Shown piece after piece: positions 24,860 through 34,210 of a stretch of 44,050 nt of DNA. Position numbers and translations under genes: made by a program. Source of the DNA: Caulobacter sp. (GTDB lineage Bacteria; Pseudomonadota; Alphaproteobacteria; Caulobacterales; Caulobacteraceae). The stretch lies in assembly GCA_026225565.1 (NCBI GenBank), contig JAMFTA010000188.1, positions 1 through 44,050 on the forward strand. Reading direction: 5' to 3'. Each line of letters begins with the position of its first letter. Position 1 is the stretch's first letter. The notes beneath the pieces were generated by a model that was not told the origin of the DNA, searched no databases, and saw nothing but the letters and a program-made list of their open reading frames with translations.

Positions 24860-26974
24860 TTACCCCAGCGCGTCCCACCCCGCGTCCGGCTTAAACCGTT
24901 CGCCGTGCTTCTCCGCCAGCTCCGCCAGCCTGGCCTTGATCTCGGCGATGCCGCGCGCCTTGGCGTAGTGGATCGGGCCGCCGCGGAAGGGGGCGAAGCC
25001 TGAGCCGAAGATCATCGCGGCGTCCACCACGTCCGCATCGTCCGACACCTTCTCGCGCAGGAGGGTGACGCAGGTGTTGAGCATGGGCAGGATCAGCCGG
25101 TCGGCCATGTCGGCGTCTGGCTTGGCCGCCTTGGGGTCCTTCACCGCATGGCCAGCCTTCCAGACATAGAGGCCCTCGCCGGTCTTGCGGCCGAGTTTCT
25201 TGGCCTCGACCTTTTCGCGCAGCCAGTCGGGCGTATCGGGCATGGCCCAGTTCAGCTCGCGCTTCAGCATCTCGGCCACGTCCAGGCAGATATCGAGGCC
25301 GACGGTGTCCGCCAGCTCGATCGGGCCCATGGGCATTCCAAAGTCTTCCGCCGCCTTGTCTATGGTCTCCTTGGCGATCCCTTCGTCCAGCATGGCCATG
25401 GCCTCCTGCAGATAGGGGGTCAGGGCGCGGTTGACGATGAAGCCGGGGGCGGACTTGGCGGGCGCCGGCAGGCGGTCGATCAAGCCGGCGAAGCCGCGGG
25501 CGGTGCGCTCTACCTCGGCGTCCAGCTGGTCGTGGCTGATCACCTCCACCAGGGTCATCCGCGAGACCGGGTTGAAGAAGTGCAGCCCCACCAGCCGCTC
25601 AGGCTTCTTGAGCCCTGTGCGCAGTTCCTCGAAGGGAATGGAGGAGGTGTTGCTGGCCAGGATCGCGCCCGCCTTCATCTTCGGCTCGGTCGCCGCATAG
25701 ATGGCGTGCTTCAGCTTCAGGTTTTCCGGCACCGCCTCGATGACGATGTCGGCGCCGGCGATGCCTTCGCCCTTCAGGTCGGGGATCAGGCGATCCATCG
25801 CATCGCGGATTCTCAGGGAGTCGCCCCGGCCGATCTTCTCATAGAGGGCGGCGGCGCGCTTGATGGCCCCGGCGAGCGGCTCGGGTTTCACGTCGCCCAA
25901 GGTCACGGTCAGGCCGCGCCAGGCGACCCAGGCGGCGATGTCGCCCCCCATGGCCCCCGCGCCGATCACGTGCACGTGCTTGATCTTGGGCGGCTTGCCG
26001 GCCACGCCCTGCAGCTTCATGCGCAGGAAGAAGACCCGCACCAGGTTCTTCGACGCCTCGCTGAGCACCAGGTGGGCGAAGGATTTGATCTCCTCGCGCT
26101 TCATCGCCTCGAAATCGCCGCCGTACTTTTCCCAAAGGTCGATCAGGGCGTAGGGGGCGGGATAGTTCTTGTGCGGTGCCTGCTTGTCGGCCTCGGGCCG
26201 CATACGCTGGGCGAGGAGCTTGCGCGCCGGGCCGCTGTCGAGCACCCGGCTTTTCAGGGTCGGCTTGGGGCTGGAGAGCTTGCCGGCGAGGGCGGCTTGG
26301 ATAGCCGCCTCCACGTGGCGCTCGGGCACCACCACATCGATGATCCCCAGGCTCTTGGCCTTGCGGGCCGGCAGGGTCTTGCCGGTCAGCATGATCTGCA
26401 TGGCTTCCAAGGGATCGATCAGCCGGGTCAGGCGGGCGGTGCCGCCAAGGCCCGGGTGCAAACCCAGCTGGATTTCCGGGAAGCCGTAGGTGGAGCCTTC
26501 CACGCCGATACGGTGGTGACAGGCCAGGGCCACCTCCAGCCCGCCGCCTAAGCAATAGCCATGGATCACGGCGATGGTGGGGATGGTCAGGGCTTCCAGC
26601 CGGTCGGCTACCGCGTGGGCGCGGGTCATCTGCGCCGCCACTTCGGCCTCATCAGTCATGCCGAGGAACTGGGTGATGTCGGCGCCGGCGATGAAGCCGG
26701 AGGACTTGGCGGAACGGATCACCAGACCCTTGGGGCGGTTCGCCTCCAGGTCGGTGAGGATGGCGTCCAGTTCCTCCAGCACCTCGGCGGAAAGGGTATT
26801 GGCCGAGGCGTACTGCTTATCCAGCACGGCCCAGGCGAGATTGTCGCCATCGCGGGTGACGCGCCAGTTTTTGTAGGGCTGGGGCGCGGTGGATTTCACG
26901 CCAGGGCCCAGCTCCTCGTCGCGGGCGCGCAGGGTCTTTAGGACCAGATCGTTTTTATCGAAGCCGTCGGCCAT
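24860..26974 (-). CDS. fadJ: Fatty-acid oxidation complex alpha subunit: enoyl-CoA hydratase / 3-hydroxyacyl-CoA dehydrogenase
   Basis: 704 residues, ATG 26974 with AAGGAAA 7 bases upstream. The N-terminal crotonase domain has HGYCLGGGLEVALACHHR (catalytic E147) and GFPEIQLGLHPGLGG (E167), spaced 20 as in FadB/FadJ. The central Rossmann domain begins HVHVIGAGAMGGDIAAW (NAD motif 338-343) and continues with LASNTSSIPFEEL, LHFFNPVSRMTLVE and GFIVNRALTPYLQEAM. The C-terminal dimerisation repeats end with GSGFAPFRGGPIHYA. It performs hydration and NAD-dependent oxidation of enoyl-CoA in beta-oxidation. It lies 10 bases after the thiolase gene as third gene of fadE-fadI-fadJ. The symbol follows the neighbouring FadI-type thiolase; FadB would be the alternative. 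Confidence 0.92.
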   Translation of the reverse strand: MADGFDKNDLVLKTLRARDEELGPGVKSTAPQPYKNWRVTRDGDNLAWAVLDKQYASANTLSAEVLEELDAILTDLEANRPKGLVIRSAKSSGFIAGADITQFLGMTDEAEVAAQMTRAHAVADRLEALTIPTIAVIHGYCLGGGLEVALACHHRIGVEGSTYGFPEIQLGLHPGLGGTARLTRLIDPLEAMQIMLTGKTLPARKAKSLGIIDVVVPERHVEAAIQAALAGKLSSPKPTLKSRVLDSGPARKLLAQRMRPEADKQAPHKNYPAPYALIDLWEKYGGDFEAMKREEIKSFAHLVLSEASKNLVRVFFLRMKLQGVAGKPPKIKHVHVIGAGAMGGDIAAWVAWRGLTVTLGDVKPEPLAGAIKRAAALYEKIGRGDSLRIRDAMDRLIPDLKGEGIAGADIVIEAVPENLKLKHAIYAATEPKMKAGAILASNTSSIPFEELRTGLKKPERLVGLHFFNPVSRMTLVEVISHDQLDAEVERTARGFAGLIDRLPAPAKSAPGFIVNRALTPYLQEAMAMLDEGIAKETIDKAAEDFGMPMGPIELADTVGLDICLDVAEMLKRELNWAMPDTPDWLREKVEAKKLGRKTGEGLYVWKAGHAVKDPKAAKPDADMADRLILPMLNTCVTLLREKVSDDADVVDAAMIFGSGFAPFRGGPIHYAKARGIAEIKARLAELAEKHGERFKPDAGWDALG

Positions 26975-26984
26975 CTGAATTTCC

Positions 26985-28295
26985 TTAAACCGCTTCGATC
27001 AACATGGCGCCGCCCTGGCCGCCGCCGATGCACTCGGTGGCGATGGCGGTCTTCTTGCCCAGGCGATGCAGCGCATTGATCGCGTGCAGCACGATCCGGT
27101 TGCCGCTGGCGCCCACGGGGTGGCCGAGCGCGATGGCCCCCCCGTCGATGTTCAGCTTTTCAGGATCGATCATGCCGGCCGCGCCGGGAAGGCCCAGGAC
27201 GCCTTTGCAGAAGGTTTCGTCATTCCAGGCGGCGAGGCAGGAAAGCACCTGCGCCGCGAAGGCCTCGTTGATCTCCCAGACGTCGATGTCGGAGAGGGAA
27301 AGGCCCGCGCGCTTCAGCAGCGGGGTGGAGGAGATCACCGGTCCCAGGCCCATCACCGACGGATCGCAAGCCGACCACTGGCTGTCCTTGATCACGCCGA
27401 TGGGTTTCAGCCCATGCTTCTTCACCGCATCTTCCGACGCCAGGATCACCCAGGAGGCGCCGTCGGTGATCTGGGAGGAGTTGCCGGCGGTGACCTTGCC
27501 ATAGGGGCGCTCGAACACCGGCTTCAGCTTGCCGAGCTTCTCCACCGACGAGTCGGCGCGCACTCCGTCGTCGTGGTCGAACAGTTCGCCGTCCTTGGAG
27601 AACATCGGCTCGATCTCATTTGTCAGCCAGCCCTCGGCCGCTGCCTTGGCCAAGCGCTTGTGGCTCTCCACCGAATAGGCGTCGGCCATTTCGCGGCTGA
27701 CGTGGAAAAGGTGCGCCAGGACTTCGGCGGTCTGGCCCATGCCAAGGTTGGTGATGGGGTCGGTCAGGCCCCGCTCCAGCCCAATCACCGGGGTCAGCAT
27801 GTCGGGGCGGAAGCCGGCGATGGCCTTGGCCTTGTCCATGGGCGACTTGGCGGCGTTCATGGCCGCCAGGAAGTCCACCGCATCGGCCCGCACCACCAGG
27901 GGGGCGTGGCTGAGGCTTTCGGCTCCGCCGGCCAGGATCATGTCCGATGAGCCCTCGCGGATATAGCGATAGGCGGTGTCGATGGACTGCATCCCCGAGC
28001 CGCAGTTGATGGCCACGGTGAAGGCGACCATCTCGGTGCCGCAACCGAGCCGCAGAGCCGCGACCCGGGCCGGGTTCTGCTCATCGGCGATGGCGTTGAC
28101 GCAGCCCAGGATCACCTGATCGAAGGCGCTTGCCGCAAACGGCTGGCGCAGCAGCAATGGCCGGCCGCACTGCACCGCCAGATCGACCGGAGTGAAGGGG
28201 CCGGGCTTGCCGCGAGCCTTGATGAACGGCGTGCGCGCGCCGTCGACGATGTAGACGGGACGCCCGCTGGGCCGCCCGGACTTTGCTTGGCTCAA
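26985..28295 (-). CDS. fadI: Acetyl-CoA C-acyltransferase (FadI-type thiolase)
   Basis: 436 residues. The active-site cysteine is C98 in INCGSGMQSID, the His is H392 in ALGHPVGASGNRIV, and the second Cys is C422 in ECIGGGQGGAM. This is the full thiolase triad. It cleaves 3-ketoacyl-CoA with CoA to give acetyl-CoA. The start must be TTG 28295: the conserved PVYIVDGARTPF begins at residue 13, and no ATG or GTG precedes it in frame. The TTG overlaps the fadE stop (TTGA, 28292-28295), so translation is probably coupled. Second gene of the beta-oxidation operon. Confidence 0.92.
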   Translation of the reverse strand: MSQAKSGRPSGRPVYIVDGARTPFIKARGKPGPFTPVDLAVQCGRPLLLRQPFAASAFDQVILGCVNAIADEQNPARVAALRLGCGTEMVAFTVAINCGSGMQSIDTAYRYIREGSSDMILAGGAESLSHAPLVVRADAVDFLAAMNAAKSPMDKAKAIAGFRPDMLTPVIGLERGLTDPITNLGMGQTAEVLAHLFHVSREMADAYSVESHKRLAKAAAEGWLTNEIEPMFSKDGELFDHDDGVRADSSVEKLGKLKPVFERPYGKVTAGNSSQITDGASWVILASEDAVKKHGLKPIGVIKDSQWSACDPSVMGLGPVISSTPLLKRAGLSLSDIDVWEINEAFAAQVLSCLAAWNDETFCKGVLGLPGAAGMIDPEKLNIDGGAIALGHPVGASGNRIVLHAINALHRLGKKTAIATECIGGGQGGAMLIEAV

Positions 28296-30622
28296 TGCAA
28301 CACCGCTGTCGGTTGGGGTTCGAGGTTCGGCTGGGGCTCTGAGGATTCAGCTGGGGCCTTGGCGACGGTCTTAGCCTTTTCCGGCTTGCCTGCAACCGGC
28401 GTCTGAGTGGATGCAACATGACGTTGCGTCAACTCCTCCAGGGAAAAGTCGTCCACGGCGATCACCTTCGCCACCGCGGTGTCGGCGGCCTTCAGGGCTT
28501 CGACCTCGCCGGGGGTGAGCATTCCCTTCTTCTCCGCCGTGCGCCAATCGCGGATGTGGAGTTTCCTCAGCCGATCATGGATCGGTTGGGTGGCGATCAC
28601 CTGGTCGAAGGCGTCGATCAGGCCGCCCACCGCCTCTTCCTTGCCGCCGACGAACAGCCCCTCCACCAGCCGGTCGCGGGTGGCGCAAGGGGCGGTGATC
28701 AGGTCGGCGCACTGACGCACCGTCTTGTCTGAGGGGCCCCGCGCCAGGGGCCCGAGGGGCAGGATGGCGGCCCTCAGCAGCACGCCGACCACGGGGCTGG
28801 GCATATTGGCGAACACCAGGTCGAAGGTCTGCTCGATCTTGGCGAAACCGGTCTTCATCACATAGTCCAGAAGCGGGAAGTCCTCGTCCTGCCGCCCCTC
28901 GTCCTCGAAGCGCTTCAGGGCCGCGGAGAGGAAATAGAGCTCCGATAGGATGTCGCCCAGGCGCCCGGAGAGGATTTCCATCCGCTTCAATGCTCCGCCG
29001 ATGGTCAGGAAGGCGATGTCGGAGGTGAGGGCGAAGGCGGCCGAATACTGGCCCATCTTGGCGTAGAATTGCGTGGCGCGCCCGGCGGCAGGCACCGGCG
29101 TCAACATGCCGCCGCTCCAGCTGCGCCCGGCCGCCCGCAAGGCGGTGGCGATGGAATGCACCACATGCTTCCAGAACTGCTGGTCGAAGGCGTCCAGCCC
29201 CCGCTCGCGGTTGGCGTCGCCCAGAGCCAGGATTTCCTTCAGCAAGTAGGGGTGGGAGCGGATGGCGCCCTGGCCGAAGATCATCAAGGAACGGGTGAGG
29301 ATATTGGCCCCCTCCACCGTGATGCCCACCGGCACCGAGCGATAGACGGTTCCGAGATAGTTCATCGGCCCGTCGATCACCGCCTTGCCGGCGTGCACGT
29401 CCATGGCGTCGTTCACCGATTCGCGCATCCGCTCGGTGGCCCCCTGTTTCATCAGGGCTGAGATGACCGAGGGGTGGTGGCCCTGGTCCAGGGCCGCGCA
29501 GGTGAGGCGGCGGGCGGCGTCGAGCAGGTAAGCGTTGCCGGCGATCCTCGCCAGCCGCTCCTGAATGCCCTCGAACTTGGAGACGGAGACGTTGAACTGG
29601 CTACTCACCCGCGCATAGGCGCCGGTGGTGAGCACCGAATAGGCGGCGGCGGAGGCCGATTGCGAGGGCAGGCTGATGCCCCGCCCAGCGGCCAGGGCCG
29701 TCATCAGCATCTTCCACCCCTGCCCCACCCGCGCCGCGCCGCCGATCACTAGGTCCATGGAAATGACCACGTCGTGACCGAAGTTGGGGCCGTTCTGGAA
29801 CACCTGCATGGCGGGCAGGTGCCGGCGACCGATCTCGACCCCCTTGGTATCCGTGGGGACCAAGGCGCAGGTGATGCCGATCTCCTCCTGGCCGCCCAAC
29901 AAATGCTCGGGGTCGAACAACTTGAAGGCCAGGCCAAGCACCGTGCAGACCGGACCGAGGGTGATGTAGCGCTTATGCCAGTTGAGCTTAATGGCCAGCT
30001 GACCGTCCTCGCCCCGGATCACCACCCCGTGGTCTATCATCGAGGCGGCGTCCGAGCCCGCTTCCGGCGAAGTCAGCCCAAAGGCAGGGATCTCCGTGCC
30101 GTCGGCCAGGCGCGGCAGCCAATAGTCCTGCTGCGCCTTGGTGCCGAAACGCAGGATCAACTCGCCGGGCCCGAGCGAATTGGGCACCATGGCGGTGACG
30201 GCGGCGGTCACCGAGCGGCTGGAGATCTTTCGCACCACGGATGAGTGGGCGTAGGCGGAAAAGCCCAGGCCGCCATAGGCCTTGGGAATGATCATGCCGA
30301 AGAAGCGCTTGTCCTTCAAAAAGGCCCAGGCCTCGGGCGGCAGGTCCATCAGCTCCCAATTGATCTTCCAGTCGTCGAGCATGGCGCAGAGCTCGTTCAC
30401 CGGCCCGTCGAGAAACGCCTGCTCTTGGTCGGACAGCGTGGCCGGCGGCGTGTTCAACAGCACCGCCCAGTCGGGATTGCCGGTGAACAGCTCAGCGTCC
30501 CACCAGACGTCGCCGGCCTCGATGGCGTCGCGCTCGGTGGCGGACAGGGTGGGCATGGCGGTCTTGGCCCATTGGAAAATGGGTCGCGTGACAAAGTCAC
30601 GGCGAAGGGAAGATACGCTCAT
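28292..30622 (-). CDS. fadE: Acyl-CoA dehydrogenase, FadE type
   Basis: 776 residues from ATG 30622, with AGGTGA just upstream; an in-frame GTG at 30631 is less likely. The protein follows E. coli FadE closely: AFLDGPVNELCAMLDDW, the HRFFGMIIPKAYGGLGFSAYA-type block (here KRFFGMIIPKAYGG), NSLGPGELILRFG, LTSPEAGSDAAS, and GITVEGANILTRSLMIFGQG with the catalytic base at about E437. The C-terminal DUF1974 region is present. It oxidises acyl-CoA to trans-2-enoyl-CoA with FAD. Unlike E. coli FadE it lacks the N-terminal membrane helices. A Pro/Ala/Lys-rich tail ends the protein. It heads the fadE-fadI-fadJ operon; no regulator is adjacent. Confidence 0.93.
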   Translation of the reverse strand: MSVSSLRRDFVTRPIFQWAKTAMPTLSATERDAIEAGDVWWDAELFTGNPDWAVLLNTPPATLSDQEQAFLDGPVNELCAMLDDWKINWELMDLPPEAWAFLKDKRFFGMIIPKAYGGLGFSAYAHSSVVRKISSRSVTAAVTAMVPNSLGPGELILRFGTKAQQDYWLPRLADGTEIPAFGLTSPEAGSDAASMIDHGVVIRGEDGQLAIKLNWHKRYITLGPVCTVLGLAFKLFDPEHLLGGQEEIGITCALVPTDTKGVEIGRRHLPAMQVFQNGPNFGHDVVISMDLVIGGAARVGQGWKMLMTALAAGRGISLPSQSASAAAYSVLTTGAYARVSSQFNVSVSKFEGIQERLARIAGNAYLLDAARRLTCAALDQGHHPSVISALMKQGATERMRESVNDAMDVHAGKAVIDGPMNYLGTVYRSVPVGITVEGANILTRSLMIFGQGAIRSHPYLLKEILALGDANRERGLDAFDQQFWKHVVHSIATALRAAGRSWSGGMLTPVPAAGRATQFYAKMGQYSAAFALTSDIAFLTIGGALKRMEILSGRLGDILSELYFLSAALKRFEDEGRQDEDFPLLDYVMKTGFAKIEQTFDLVFANMPSPVVGVLLRAAILPLGPLARGPSDKTVRQCADLITAPCATRDRLVEGLFVGGKEEAVGGLIDAFDQVIATQPIHDRLRKLHIRDWRTAEKKGMLTPGEVEALKAADTAVAKVIAVDDFSLEELTQRHVASTQTPVAGKPEKAKTVAKAPAESSEPQPNLEPQPTAVLH

Positions 30623-30794
30623 GAGGATCACCTAGGTTTTGCCCGCCAAGACGGGTAACGCGCGAGGAGCATCGGAGTTCACCGGGCGCGGCGAGAGAAT
30701 CGCCGCTAGCCCCGTTTGACACCCTCCCGATTTCGGCTGAGCCTCCGCCAAGGAAGACCCGACCTGCGCCCCTGGACCGAAAGCTGGCGAGCTC

Positions 30795-31400
30795 ATGCCC
30801 AAAACCATCGACTTCATCTTCGATTTCGCCAGCTTCAACGCCTACTACGTCCATCGGGTGCTGCCCGGGATCGCCGCGCGGACCGGGGCGGCGATCAACC
30901 TGATCCCCTGCCTTCTGGGCGGCATCTTCAAGGCCACTGGCAACCAGGCGCCGATCTACGCCTTCGCTGGAGTGAAGGGAAAGCTGGCCTATGAGATGCT
31001 GGAGAACGAACGCTTCGTCAAAAAGCACGGACTGACCGCCTTTCGCATGAACCCGCACTTTCCGGTCAATTCGCTCCTCGCCATGCGCGGCCTGATCGCC
31101 GCCGAGATGGACGGCGGCAAGGACGCCTATGTGGAGGCGGTGCTCAGGGGCTTTTGGGAAGACGGGCTGAAGATGGACGCCCCCGCCGTCTGGAGCGAGG
31201 TGGTTGATAAAGCCGGCCTGAACGGCGCAGCCCTCCTCCTGCGCACCCAGGACCCGGCGGTGAAGGCCAAGCTGGCGGCCAATACCGAGGCGGCAGTGGC
31301 GCGGGGCGCCTTTGGCGTCCCCACCTTCTTCGTCGGCGAGGAGATGTTCTTCGGCAAGGAGCGGCTGGGGCAGGTGGAGGCGGCGGTGAACCGGCATTGA
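30795..31400 (+). CDS. DsbA-family protein, 2-hydroxychromene-2-carboxylate isomerase-like
   Basis: 201 residues. The N-terminus IDFIFDFASFNAYYVHRVLP is the beta strand and first helix of the DsbA/HCCA-isomerase thioredoxin fold, with Ser in place of a CxxC pair (FDFASFNAY). GAFGVPTFFVGEEMFFGKERL at the C-terminus (from about 173) is the cis-Pro and substrate loop of HCCA isomerases and kappa-class GSTs. These enzymes use glutathione to isomerise aromatic-ring products. No naphthalene pathway genes are near, so the natural substrate is unknown. It is divergent from fadE across about 170 bp, where a TTGACA (30716-30721) may be a -35 element. Confidence 0.85.
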   Translation: MPKTIDFIFDFASFNAYYVHRVLPGIAARTGAAINLIPCLLGGIFKATGNQAPIYAFAGVKGKLAYEMLENERFVKKHGLTAFRMNPHFPVNSLLAMRGLIAAEMDGGKDAYVEAVLRGFWEDGLKMDAPAVWSEVVDKAGLNGAALLLRTQDPAVKAKLAANTEAAVARGAFGVPTFFVGEEMFFGKERLGQVEAAVNRH

Positions 31401-31456
31401 AGGCTTTCGTGCAAGGACAGGAAGCGAACCGTGGCCCAATGCGTTAAGCCTGCAAC

Positions 31457-32593
31457 ATGCCGACCCTCCCTGACCGCCTGATCTTCCGCCCCGACGATGT
31501 GGACCTGACGCGCTCGCCCCTGCGCGCTTCCCTCAATGAGCCTACCTATGTGCTGGGGGCCTTCAACCCCGGTCTGACCATCCTGCCCAATGGCAATTTG
31601 CTGGCCATGATCAGAGTGGCCGAGGCGCTGCGTGAGCCCGTGTCGGACGCCCACATCCGCACCATTCGCTGGACGGCGCAGGGCTATGTGCTCGACAACT
31701 GGCCGGTCTCGTCGGTGGACATGACCGACCCGCGCCAGTTCTCCTTTCGCCGCAACAACCACCGGATGCTGGGTCTGACGTCGCTCTCCTGGCTGTTGCC
31801 GGTAGAGCTGACGCCCGATGGGCTCCAGGTGATCGCCGTCCACTATGATCGCGCCATCGCCCCCACCACCGCCTATGAGGAGTATGGCGTCGAGGACGCG
31901 CGCATCAGCAGCATAGACGGGCGCTGGTACATGACCACCTGCGCCGTCTCCGCCGAGCGCCACTGCACGACCATGCACACCTCGGACAACGGCCTGGACT
32001 ACAAGCTCGAAGGCATAGTGCTGGACCACCAGAACAAGGACATGGTGCTGTTCGAGGGCAAGGTGGGGGACAAGTTCATGGCCCTGACCCGGCCCCTGGG
32101 CGAGCTTTACTTCGTCTATCCGGAAGACAGCATCTACGCCGGCGGCCCCTCGATCAACTTCGCCCAGTCCCCAGACGCCCTGCACTGGAAGCCCCTGGAC
32201 CAGCCGGGCATTCGCGGCCGCAAGGACTCCAGTTCCGCCGCCAAGGTGGGCGGCGGCAGCCCGCCCATCCTCACCGACGCCGGCTGGCTGATGCTTTATC
32301 ACGGGGTGGAGCCCCAGGGGGTGGTGGGCGCCTATCGCACCTTCTGGGCCGTCTTGGCGGCGGACGATCCGTCCAAGATCGTGCGGCTGGAGGACGTAGA
32401 GCCTCTGCTTGAGGCCGACCCGCAGTTGACCCAATCCATCGCTCACCTAGCCTATCTGCCGACGCCGGCAGTTTTCACCACCGGCATCGTCGACGCCAGT
32501 CTGATGGGCGGGGGCGATCACTACATCGTCGCCTCGGGCGAGGCCGACCTCGCCTGCCGCATCACCCACATCCCCAAGAGCCGCTTCGCATGA
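31457..32593 (+). CDS. GH130-family glycoside phosphorylase/hydrolase
   Basis: 378 residues. The five-bladed beta-propeller family GH130 is recognised from FNPGLTILPNGNLLAMIRV (37-55), YGVEDARISSIDGRWYMT (143-160, with proton donor candidate D147) and KVGGGSPPILTDAGWLMLYHG near 270-290. Most GH130 members are mannoside phosphorylases that release mannose-1-phosphate; some are plain hydrolases. No signal peptide, thus cytoplasmic. Its stop overlaps the next start (ATGA, 32590-32593), and a GT4 gene follows, so the three act on one glycan. The precise linkage is not readable. Confidence 0.87.
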   Translation: MPTLPDRLIFRPDDVDLTRSPLRASLNEPTYVLGAFNPGLTILPNGNLLAMIRVAEALREPVSDAHIRTIRWTAQGYVLDNWPVSSVDMTDPRQFSFRRNNHRMLGLTSLSWLLPVELTPDGLQVIAVHYDRAIAPTTAYEEYGVEDARISSIDGRWYMTTCAVSAERHCTTMHTSDNGLDYKLEGIVLDHQNKDMVLFEGKVGDKFMALTRPLGELYFVYPEDSIYAGGPSINFAQSPDALHWKPLDQPGIRGRKDSSSAAKVGGGSPPILTDAGWLMLYHGVEPQGVVGAYRTFWAVLAADDPSKIVRLEDVEPLLEADPQLTQSIAHLAYLPTPAVFTTGIVDASLMGGGDHYIVASGEADLACRITHIPKSRFA

Positions 32594-34206
32594 CCGAGAT
32601 CGCTGAGCCGCACGAACCCTGGTGGATGACCGGCGTGATCTATCAGATCTATCCGCGCTCATTCTCCGATTCCAACGCCGACGGGATCGGCGACCTGAGG
32701 GGGATCGAGCAGCGGCTGGGCTATCTGGAATCCCTGGGCGTGGACGCCATCTGGCTGTCGCCCATCTTCCCCTCCCCCATGGCCGACTTCGGCTATGACG
32801 TGGCCGATTACACCGGCGTCGACCCGCTTTTCGGCACGCTGGACGACCTGGACACCCTCATCGCCGCCGTCCACGCCCGCGGCATGAAGCTGATCCTGGA
32901 CTATGTGCCCAACCACAGCTCCTCCCAGCATCCCTGGTTCCTGGAGAGCCGGTCCTCCCGCAATAACCCCAAGCGCGACTGGTACATCTGGCGCGATCCG
33001 GCGCCGGGCGGCGGCGTACCCAACAACTGGATCAGCGATTTCGGCGGCTCGTCCTGGGAGTGGGACGAAGCCACCGGCCAATACTACCTGCACGCCTTCC
33101 TGAAGGAGCAGCCGGACCTGAACTGGCGTAATCCCGAAGTGCGCGCCGCCATGATCGAGGTCTTGCGCTTCTGGCTCGACCGGGGCGTGGACGGGTTTCG
33201 CATGGACGTGCTCTGGCACATCATCAAGGCGCAAGGCCTCCCCGACAACCCCATCAACCCCGACTACCACTATGGCATGGGGCAAAGGGACGAGGTGCTG
33301 CAGACCAACTCCACCGACCAGCCGGAGGTGCATGAGATCGCCGCCGAAATGCGCCGCCTCGCCGACAGCTACGCCGGCGACCGGGTGCTGATCGGCGAAA
33401 TCTATCTGCCGACGCCCAAGCTGATGGAATACTACGGCACGGCCGAGGCGCCGGAGGTGCAGCAGCCGTTCAATTTCCAGCTGATCGGCTTTCCGTGGAC
33501 AGCTCCAGGCCTGGCCAAGCTGATCTCAGAATACGACGCCGCCATCCCCCCCTTCGGCTGGCCCAACTGGGTGCTGGGCAACCACGACCGGCCTCGCATC
33601 GCCGACCGGGTGGGCGAGGCCCAGGCGCGCATCGCCGCCATGCTGCTCCTGACCCTGCGCGGCGCCCCCACCGTCTATTACGGCGACGAGCTGGGGATCG
33701 GCCGGGTGGAAATCCCGCCCGACCGGGTGCAGGACCCGGCGGAGCTGCGCCAGCCCGGCATCGGCCTGAACCGCGACCCGGTGCGCACGCCCATGCCCTG
33801 GGACGGGACGCCCAACGCCGGCTTCACCAGTGGCGAACCCTGGCTGCCCCTGAACGCCGACTGGAAGACGCGCAACGTAGCGGCCCAGATCGACGCGCCG
33901 GGCTCCATGCTGACCCTTTATCGACGCCTCCTGGCCCTGCGCCGCACCCATCCGGCCCTGTCGCTGGGCGACTGGCGGCTCTCGCCTTGCGAGGGCGACG
34001 TCTTGGCCTATGAGCGCCAGCACGCAGACGACCGGCTGCTGATCGTCTTGAACCTCGGCGCGCGGCCGCAACGGGTCGCCGCGCCCGCCTGGGCGGTGGG
34101 CGGGACCGTGATGCTCTCCACCCTCGACAGCGCCCCGATGCTGAACGGCGACACCCTGACCCTGCACCCCAACGAGGGCCTGATCATCGCGCCCAAGGCT
34201 GCCTGA
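32590..34206 (+). CDS. GH13 alpha-glucosidase / oligo-1,6-glucosidase-like enzyme
   Basis: 538 residues. GVIYQIYPRSFSDSNADGIG starts the (beta/alpha)8 barrel. Conserved regions I-IV follow: LDYVPNHSS (103-111), DGFRMDVLW with nucleophile D206, VLIGEIYLP with acid/base E270, and VLGNHDRPR with D333. QPDLNWRNPEVR is the usual oligo-1,6-glucosidase segment. A C-terminal beta domain closes the protein. It hydrolyses or transfers alpha-glucosyl units in the cytoplasm (no signal peptide). Co-translated with the GH130 gene and 4 bases ahead of the GT4 gene. Confidence 0.92.
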   Translation: MTEIAEPHEPWWMTGVIYQIYPRSFSDSNADGIGDLRGIEQRLGYLESLGVDAIWLSPIFPSPMADFGYDVADYTGVDPLFGTLDDLDTLIAAVHARGMKLILDYVPNHSSSQHPWFLESRSSRNNPKRDWYIWRDPAPGGGVPNNWISDFGGSSWEWDEATGQYYLHAFLKEQPDLNWRNPEVRAAMIEVLRFWLDRGVDGFRMDVLWHIIKAQGLPDNPINPDYHYGMGQRDEVLQTNSTDQPEVHEIAAEMRRLADSYAGDRVLIGEIYLPTPKLMEYYGTAEAPEVQQPFNFQLIGFPWTAPGLAKLISEYDAAIPPFGWPNWVLGNHDRPRIADRVGEAQARIAAMLLLTLRGAPTVYYGDELGIGRVEIPPDRVQDPAELRQPGIGLNRDPVRTPMPWDGTPNAGFTSGEPWLPLNADWKTRNVAAQIDAPGSMLTLYRRLLALRRTHPALSLGDWRLSPCEGDVLAYERQHADDRLLIVLNLGARPQRVAAPAWAVGGTVMLSTLDSAPMLNGDTLTLHPNEGLIIAPKAA

Positions 34207-34210
34207 CCCC

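Noticed and set aside
25148-26551. A 467-codon open frame on the plus strand
   Set aside because: It lies wholly antisense to the fadJ-type gene, has shadow composition (Gly/His/Gln-rich) and shows no family motif.
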